Shown: positions 56,955 through 64,000 of the stretch, piece by piece | How positions within the stretch are numbered: position 1 is the stretch's first letter | Layout of the letters: each line of letters opens with the position of its first letter | Origin: Mesorhabditis belari | Lineage: Eukaryota; Nematoda; Chromadorea; Rhabditida; Rhabditidae | Assembly: GCA_958450365.1 (NCBI GenBank) | Contig: CAUEEP010000936.1 | Coordinates: forward strand, 100,001 to 164,000 | Direction of reading: 5' to 3' | Length of the DNA: 64,000 nt | Translations under genes and position numbers: made by a program | Notes under the pieces: model-generated | Told to the model about the DNA's origin: nothing | The model's database searches: none | The model's input: only the letters and a program-made list of their open reading frames with translations

Positions 56955-56980
56955 AATAAATATATAAGAATTTATTTATT
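56955..56980. terminator. Overlapping poly(A) signals of convergent genes
   Basis: AATAAA for ACOT8 lies at 56955-56960 (+). Two overlapping minus-strand AATAAA motifs (56971-56976 and 56975-56980) abut the SLC22 stop codon at 56979-56981. Cleavage of each transcript should fall within the other's 3' UTR or coding end. Confidence 0.75.
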
Positions 56981-59900
56981 AAAGGCTTTCCTCACGTATT
57001 CCTTTTTCCTCTTGACTCACCGTATCGGGCATTGTTGCGTTCTGAAAGTGGAAAGTTCAGGCTCAAGCTGTTGAAAGTTCAGGTTCAAGCTTTTAAAAGC
57101 CAAAAATCTATTTGTGACTCTAGATCAGTGCAGGAAAATGACAAATATTTTAGAGTTTACAGAAATTTTTCACCTTTGTTTCTGGCAAGATTGCCCAACC
57201 GGCTAGGAGACTAGCTAGTGCTAAAACTGAAGCCACCAGTACGCCGAATCCGGGCCACATTGTTCGCGAGAGATGAACTAGTTGAGGAGCCATGGCGCCA
57301 CCTTGACTTTGATTTGAGTTTTGAAAAGGAATACGAGTTGTACAGGAATACATGATAACCTTTTTGCTTTGGTACGGTATTTTAGTTAACAGCTATGCAT
57401 GAACCAATCCGGTACATCAATCTATTCAATCTATCAATCTATTCATCAATCATCAATCTATTAATGATCAATACCAGGCCAGGCAAAGAAGAGACCTTGT
57501 TCTAATCAATGCCAAGCCCAGCCCCTAGGCCTGGATTCTGGTCTGGCTCTGGGCTGTTCTTGCTTTGTCTAAACTGTCATGCCTCACAGGTCTTACTAGG
57601 AAAAAGCACGAAATCAATCAAAATTTGTCTGGACACTTAGTGCACTTTATAGAATCGGGTATGAGGAAAAGGAATCTGAAATCAAAATCTGCCAAACGAC
57701 TTTCAAGGCATGTAAAACATCAATCAAAAAGTTAGAGTCAAATTAGCGTCATTTGGCGTCAGGAATGCTTCAAAAGGATTCTTTCTAGACTAGGAAAGGT
57801 ACGTCGATGACCTAGTGGACAAAGCATTAGGCTTCCATTCGGATTCGGGATTCGGTCCCTGGTTGATGTTTTTGTTTTTTTTCTTTTGGAACAACTTGTA
57901 GCATTTTGCAGCTGATTGCGGCTTGCAAAGTAGGAATAGGAGCGGCGTACGCGCCTTTCCCTAGTCCTTTCCCTTTCCCTAGGAATCCAGTTCAAACATT
58001 CCTGATTTTCCTTCTTTCAAAACGCTCACCTATCCTCTCAATGACCCCAAACGCTCCCACAGCCATTGCCCTCATCAATGTCGGATAGAGTTCCATCGAG
58101 TATTGCTTGTAAACAGTGAAAAATATTGACGAGTTACTGATTCCTGAACTTACTGTAGAATTGATAACTATTTTGCAAACCTGCTAGTAAAGCTAAAACC
58201 GTTTTGATCATCATTCGATACTCCAAATTGACAGGTACTAGTAAAAAAGGCGAAAAAACAAATGGTCGTGAAAGCTAAAAAAGAAGAGTTTGGCAAAATT
58301 TTAGACAAGAGATTTTCTAAAAAGCATCCAGTTTAGAAAGCTATCGTAATCCAGCTCAATTTTGGTTCTATTGGTTGATTCAAAACATACCAAAATTGAG
58401 CTGATTAAATGTAAACAAGCAATTTGATTACGGCAGTTTTTCTGCATTTTAGAAAGTGAAATATTAAAATATCAAATGATAAACCTTGCGAAGTGCAAAA
58501 TAGAGATCTTCGGCCAATTTTGCTTGAATATTTCTCTAGGAAAATGATGAATAGCGGTACCCAGAGTCGAAGGGTTCCATAAAGAGCAATGTTCAAGAAA
58601 GGATTACCGGCTAGGGTCTGGAATTTGCATTTAAAGTTTTCCAAAGTCACTTTAAAGTGTCCATTTTGAGTGTAGATTGAAGCCTTCTCACCTGCACATC
58701 GAAAATGATCACAGCTACCGTGGTTTCAACGGTTAACGCCGATAAAATCATCACCATACTGTAAAGAAACAATTTTCGCGTCATGAAAAGGTGCCAAATC
58801 GAGTAGATTTTTCTGAATTAGTATATCAGCTATGTTTTTCTAATATCTTCTCACAAATTTCCTTTGTCTAGTTGTATGTCTTTGAGATCGTCTTCGGAGA
58901 AAGTTACACTGTCACCATTCCATTTTGACATTACGTTGAGGCTTTCAGCTGCCTAGATCACAAACGCTTTAACGATCAAGTACAGAATCTCCAATAATTA
59001 TAGGTGCAGTGGCTTACTATCGATTATTATTAACTATCTCGATCTCCTCAAAGCTGAATTTTTGCACTGAGCATAAAAGGATTTTAAAAATCAAATTCGG
59101 ACATTTCAAGAAGACGGGCCTTCGCCCCGGAAAGCCAAAAAAGTCCAAGATCTTTGCAAAGTATCCCGATTTCATCTCTTTTTCTGAATGGCCACCCAGC
59201 TCGACAGATCGCAAGCTGATGAATTTTCTAAACGCTTGACAGTCTGGTCCATCCTTGAGGCCAAAGCCTGCTCAAAGGCCAAAGCCATTAAAAATGTTGA
59301 AAGTTTAGTCTTCTGAAAGCATGAACTCGATGATGATTACTTGATCGTGAAAGCCGTGAACCGTGAAAGCCTTTCCTAAGCCTTGACCGTGAAAGCCTTT
59401 CCTAAACCCTTGACAGCGTGCTCGGCTGATCGCTTTGAAAAATGGTGATCGCTTTGAATTTTATTCTTAATCTGTTGTTCATTGATATCAAATAAGAATT
59501 TTGAAACAAAACTTTGCTCTCTAAAGTTTCATTTTGTCTACCTACCAAGCTTTTTATCTGCGCCTATAATTATGAGTCACCTTGTAGTTGTAGTTTTGAT
59601 TACGGCAATCTTAAAAGTTGATATGTTTTAGAAAAAACACTATTTGAAAACCCTTTGCACTCAATCACTCAATTTAGACTTAAATAAGACATGAAAATTG
59701 TTTACAGATCGATTTCAGAGATTATTTTTAAGATAATTAATAATTACAGCACATTAAAGAGTTTTCTGAAGTGAAGTTCTGAAATAAAGTAAGTGTTCTT
59801 TTCCAAAATGATTTTCGAAAACGTATCAAAGGTACCGTAGTCTTGTTTTTTAGTTTAATTCAATTTATTTAACTTTCCTGTCTATCGGCACCTTTGTAAA

Positions 59901-62900
59901 CTCTTAAAGAAGATAGATTGAATAAAACTAGGAACAAGATTACGATTGTTTGCGAAAACCATTCTGGAAAAGGACAATTACTTCATTTAAACAAACGATA
60001 GTTCAACCAACTTTAGAATATTTCCTCTTTTGTATCAACCATCTCGGCGATTCGACCCAAAGTGGTACCAAAAACAGTGCGGGAATCACGGCCACATTGA
60101 TCACAATTAGATACATTCTCCAAGTGCCCGTCACATAGGCAATAAATGCAGCTATCTAGAAATGATAAAATAAATTTCCATATTTCCATATTTCCATATT
60201 AAAACTATCTAACCAAAAGATAAACTTTTTGAGTTAATGCAAAATTTCGACCCAGGCAGGACTCGAACCTGCAATCTTTGGTTTAGGAGACCAACGCCTT
60301 ATCCATTAGGCCACAGGGCCATGTTGTGGTGATGGACTTTAGTGGTTCTTAATTTCGGAACCCCGGCCAACCATATTGATTTTTAAAGGAGACCAACGCC
60401 TTATCCATTAGGCTACAGGGCCACGTTTCCCTGGTTGAGTTTAGTGGTTATTAAATAAAAAAATGAGCTCACTTGCATGGCGAGGGCCCACTGAAATGCT
60501 AGAGTCTGCACGATTCGATACTTTGGACCGACTGATTCACTGGCGAGGGTCATTGAAGAGTCAACAAGAACACCATAGCTGAAAACAAGAAATCTTTTGC
60601 TTAGTAAATAGCTCCTTCAAGTTTATGAGATTACTGTGTCTCATAGAAAATGAAATCGTCTCATACAGGATATTTTAAAGAGTCGGAGTACTGTCATGAA
60701 ACGAATTATAGTGACAACTTTTTGAAAAAGTAGCTGGAAAATGTCTCATTTATTTCAAAAGTAGCAAGTGTTATAGAGAGAATTGTAGCCCAAATTCTCG
60801 GCAACATTTATCTACCTTCAACTACACGTCACATTTGCTTCAAACCAGACATTGCTTATCGCAACATTACCTAAATCCCATTCCAAACATGGCCACCGCG
60901 AGTAGGGTCCAATTTGGAGAAATAGCTCCCAGAAGACCCGCGATACACATCAAGATTGCACCGGTGTTTGTGATCAGTTTTCTAGATAGGTAAACGATAA
61001 AGACCATAACAAAACACATAAGTCGTGCTCATTCGAGACAGGTGGATCATTTTCAAAGCTTAATTTACTTATCAAGTTTTAGACCTATGAAGAGTTCTAT
61101 TTAGAGTAAGGTAGATTGTTCCGGCTAAGCAGGAGCAATGCTGTTGAATCTACTTTGACAAACCTCCCAAACTGATCGGCCGCATGCCCGCCCAATAGAG
61201 CGCCAATGCCCGAACCTATTGCCTAAATAAGAATGGCATTGGCTTTGTTAGATCGACTAACTTGCAAGGATTGCAAATGTTGTGGCAATCCACTGTTCGG
61301 ACAAACAAAATCCCTGTCTTCGTACAGAGAATGGAAGAGGATATCGGAAGAATTTGGTGGACAGCTTTGCACCATCACGCAAACATCTTTTACTGCATCC
61401 TAAAGATATCGTTTTTATGACTTTTTCTAAATGACTAGGATTTCTACTATCTTGTTATCTATTAGGATAAATTTACAAATTTTCTAAAAACAAAAGAGGT
61501 ATTTTTTGAGTAAAAGCCTCGACCCTGGCAGGACTCGAACCTGCAATCTTTGGTTTAGGAGACCAACGCCTTATCCATTAGGCCACAGGGCCATGTTGTG
61601 GTGATGGACTTTAGTGGTTGTTAATTTCGGAGCCCCGGTCAACCATATTGATTTTTAAAGCCCAGGTTCGTGGTATTCTTTCACTGTTTGTATAATCGTA
61701 TGTTTGAATTTCGAAGACTGTTTGAAGGATGCATGACAGTAAAATCTTGATTGGTTCTAATGGTACTTTACCCTTATAAATCCCCCATTTTTTCCTATGC
61801 ATAAATACCGTTATACATACCCAAATCTACTTTTTACTATGATAATCTAGAAGTACAATCTTGTGGACGTTTACAAGGATCACTCATTCAAGGTTTACAT
61901 ACAAGATTTAATGGCTCTACAGGGTGTCCCACAATTATGGTCACAAAATATCAACAAAAGTCTATCGACCTTATTTTGCAAAAAAAATTGGTGAAATGAG
62001 TGAATGAAGGGCTAAATTCAATAATCTAATCAGTTCAATAATCTAATCAGCGCTCTAATCATTCACCAAGGAATGAAAATCAGCTTTTGCATCAATAGGG
62101 CGCACCAACGTTACAAGATGTCCCACAATTAAGGTGACGCGCCTCTTACTACGTTTAGCTTTCTGTCTTTCTTTTTTTCTTCTTGTTAATTCGATGCTTT
62201 GATTGTTTTTTAGGTGTGAAGTCTAAGAAAGAGCTGCGTTCAGCCATTATTACTCTTCATCAGCAAGGAAAAACCCTCGCAGAGATTTCTCGAATCTTAC
62301 AGGAAAAAAGACAGAATGTTTTTCGCGCTCAAAAGCGTTTCAAAGAGCTTCAATGAAGATCGTAAAGGACGAAGTCCACTTGGTCTTTGCACTTTGGTGC
62401 CAATAATGATTGGGTTTTTCAACAAGACGAATCTCACATGGCTATTGATACACAAGATTGGATCTCCAGCAACTTCCCAGATTCCATCATCGTGGACATC
62501 AGTCAACGATGCCCAGGCGAATGGCCATCAAACTCGCCCGATCTTAATCCCCTGACTCAATATGGTCGATTCTTGAAAGCATGGCTAAAGCCCACAAATC
62601 AATTGACTTCTTGAAACGAGCTCAAGGCATGGAACGAAATCTCTATCAACACCATTGCAAAAGTCAACAACAATAGATGATTTCCCAAAGCGCTTAAGAA
62701 AATGATTGCTTACTCACCAAATTCGTTTTCTCATCGCGACAACTCCGATAGAGTCCTCCGAATGACGTGAATAAATAGTTTCCCGCCGAGTTGAGCATCA
62801 AATATTGAACAACGAAAAACATAAATATTTGATATCTGCCTAAAACTGAAATGAATAGTTGAGTTTGCATTCAAACCATAATGAGATATCCGATCGTAAA

Positions 62901-62955
62901 CCTGATCAAAGTTCGTGATTCGTTTCTCCAATTTGAGCTCTTTTCTTTCATTCAT
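56979..62955 (-). CDS. SLC22-like organic ion transporter, MFS (14 exons)
   Basis: Minus-strand exons 62877-62955, 62718-62845, 61262-61399, 61164-61222, 60871-60981, 60473-60578, 60012-60155, 58855-58952, 58692-58812, 58485-58617, 58181-58237, 58030-58143, 57174-57301, 56979-57041 join in phase to 492 residues. SLC22 proteins move organic cations, anions or zwitterions across the plasma membrane. Signatures: FDQVYDRISHYG..GRYQIF at the N-terminus; extracellular Cys-rich loop before GALLGGHAADQFGR (TM2-TM3 motif); SPRWL after TM6; LNVMSKWNG; AGNPFLNIALYG; MELYPTLMRAMAVGAFGVIE; LPETKN at the end. Substrate cannot be told. Intron 11 (58144-58180) is only 37 bp. Introns hold two tRNA genes and a Tc1-type fragment. 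Acceptor TTTTTAG is 4 nt before ATG. Confidence 0.92.
57800..57865 (+). repeat. tRNA-like repeat (SLC22 intron 12)
   Basis: GATGACCTAGTGGACAAAGC (A-box-like) and GGGATTCGGTCCC (B-box-like). No complete cloverleaf. Confidence 0.5.
60248..60320 (-). tRNA. tRNA-Arg (anticodon CCT), one acceptor mismatch
   Basis: A 73-nt cloverleaf on the minus strand: acceptor GGCCCTG, D arm GCCTAATGGATAAGGC, anticodon arm TTGGT-CTCCTAA-ACCAA (anticodon CCT), variable AGATT, T arm GCAGG-TTCGAGT-CCTGC, acceptor CTGGGTC plus discriminator G. Position 6 pairs U with U, so this copy may be weakened. It lies in an SLC22 intron on the same strand. Confidence 0.85.
60387..60422 (-). pseudogene. 5' half of tRNA-Arg(CCT)
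   Basis: The minus strand carries GGCCCTGTAGCCTAATGGAT..GTTGGTCTCC and stops within the anticodon loop. It adjoins the repeated spacer that also follows the two complete tRNA genes. Confidence 0.85.
61520..61592 (-). tRNA. tRNA-Arg (anticodon CCT)
   Basis: Identical to 60248-60320 except that the 3' acceptor strand is CAGGGTC, which pairs fully with GGCCCTG (one G-U). All arms close. It lies in SLC22 intron 2. The 67-bp flank next to it (ATGTTGTGGTGATGGACTTT onward) is repeated beside the first copy, so the gene was duplicated with its flank. Confidence 0.93.
61920..62717 (+). mobile_element. Internally deleted Tc1/mariner element (SLC22 intron 2)
   Basis: A left end GGGTGTCCCACAATTATGGT lies at about 61921, with a second copy of TGTCCCACAATTA.GGT at 62114. 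At 62220-62355 a helix-turn-helix segment is readable (LHQQGKTLAEISRIL). At 62385-62610 the DDE part is readable (VFQQDESHMAIDTQDW; WPSNSPDLNPL). The middle of the transposase and the right end are gone. The element ends right at the SLC22 exon 2 donor. Confidence 0.75.
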
Positions 62956-64000
62956 TTCGCTAAAAACCTTTTATAGAATCAAAAAAACAATTTCTTACTC
63001 ATTATGTTTTGGTTTTGAATATAGAAATTTGCGGGCGTTTTCAACGAAAAAATCAATCATAAGCTAGAAAAATGGAGGGAAATAATGGTCAAGTGAACCC
63101 TTTGCAAAAGGGGATTTGCATTGACGAAGAAGTGAAAAAAAAGCATTGATTGCTTAAATAGAAATGAAAACTTTGCTATTTAAATCGAAATTGATTTTAC
63201 AAATAAATAAAATCGTTTAAAATCTGATAACTTGGGAGTATTCGAGTTTTTTAGGAACCATTTGATGTCAGGATCCAGTTTTCAAAGCCAGGATTGGTTT
63301 AGATTGGGTAAGATCTTGTCTTTTTCTACTTTTTTCTTCGAATTCGTTAGTTGGAATAAGGCCCATAACGTTTCGAAGCGGTTCTGTATATATTTCTTGA
63401 AAAAAAGTGGTAGAAAAGGGGAAAGCGGTATTGAACCCTTGACCTCTCGACTAAGATACAGGGCTCTTAGCCAATCTAAACCAATCTTTCATGAAAAGAA
63501 GGAAATTCTCTCTAGAATCGACTGAAATCACTTTTTAACCGAAAAAAAGACTGTAAAGAGTAGTAAAATGGATTTTCTAGGGCTTACTTTAAGCTTAAAC
63601 GTGGTGTTAGCTTATTAATTAATGATTCTAATGATTAATTAATGATTCTAATTCTAATGAATATGCAAAAAAAATTCTCTAAAATCTAACAAAAAATCAA
63701 ATTTTCACACTCAAATCATTTTTTTTTAATGCTTTTGCTTCTGTTTTATTTTTTTATACATAAAGCAAGTCTAGAAGTATCTATTACGCAAAAAGGCACA
63801 AAGATTTGCCATAATTTAGCGCTTTTTACGTAAGAGCTACTTCTAGACTTTTTTCAACACTTAAGTAGTACCTGATTAAATAAGTTAAAAAATTTTTAGA
63901 TTTCTAGGATCGTTAACTTCTTACTATCAATCCTAATGCTGGTTTAGAATCCTTGTAACGGCCGAATGCAAAGGCGTCTTAGTCAATGTCAAGAAACACT
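62956..64000. other. Upstream of SLC22; small repeats only
   Basis: A tRNA-like repeat (minus) lies at about 63413-63478 (GGTTCAATACCGC B-box-like). An 84-bp palindrome spans 63768-63851 (AAGTCTAGAAGTA..CGCAAAAAG and inverse). Repeats of TGATTAATTAATGATTCTAA lie near 63620-63655. No gene found. Confidence 0.5.

Noticed and set aside
1..64000. CRISPR arrays, prokaryotic operons or riboswitches
   Set aside because: Introns, nematode splice sites and eukaryotic gene families run throughout; no regularly spaced CRISPR-type repeats were seen.

Overview
This window reads as the nuclear genome of a nematode, most likely a rhabditid or close relative. The evidence is AT-rich DNA, introns as short as 37-44 bp with TTTCAG-type acceptors, splice acceptors only 1-22 nt upstream of several start codons (as expected for spliced-leader trans-splicing), secreted two-domain C-type lectins, and DUF5648 proteins. 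The species cannot be named from the sequence. Gene models were built by hand from splice sites, reading phase and protein similarity recalled from memory; no database was searched.

Left part, 1-16.7 kb: an accessory cluster of secreted-protein genes made by local duplication. Two intact DUF5648 genes (529-1809 and 14632-16494) and one broken copy (3346-5317) flank two paralogous double C-type-lectin genes (7034-8657 and 10477-13212). The order is D, broken D, C, C, D, all on the + strand. Segment 2156-5488 is duplicated at 13656-16652, and 6742-8687 at 10205-13254. A Tc1-type transposon sits in intron 1 of the second lectin. A tRNA-derived SINE with an 11-bp target-site duplication sits in one duplicated flank; the other copy preserves the empty site.

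Middle, 16.7-37.4 kb: one minus-strand gene for a four-transmembrane protein of unknown family (17979 to at least 21486), then about 15 kb in which I find no convincing coding exon. That stretch is rich in palindromic DNA-transposon relatives (MITEs), including one with a 9-bp Mutator-like target duplication, a mariner-end MITE, and a hexanucleotide satellite.

Right part, 37.4-63 kb: five conserved single-copy-type genes. They are AGFG (an ArfGAP with NPF repeats, +), fis-1 (mitochondrial/peroxisomal fission, -), a TSC22-domain protein (-), an ACOT8-like acyl-CoA thioesterase (+) and an SLC22-like major facilitator transporter (-). The last two converge tail to tail with 56 bp between stop codons. 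Two tRNA-Arg(CCT) genes and a half-tRNA lie within SLC22 introns. Introns and intergenic spaces carry many palindromic MITEs and at least nine tRNA-derived sequences.

The most interesting content is the interleaved lectin/DUF5648 cluster. It looks like an expanding secreted recognition or effector module, though that function is inference. Second is the unusually varied set of tRNA-derived repeats.
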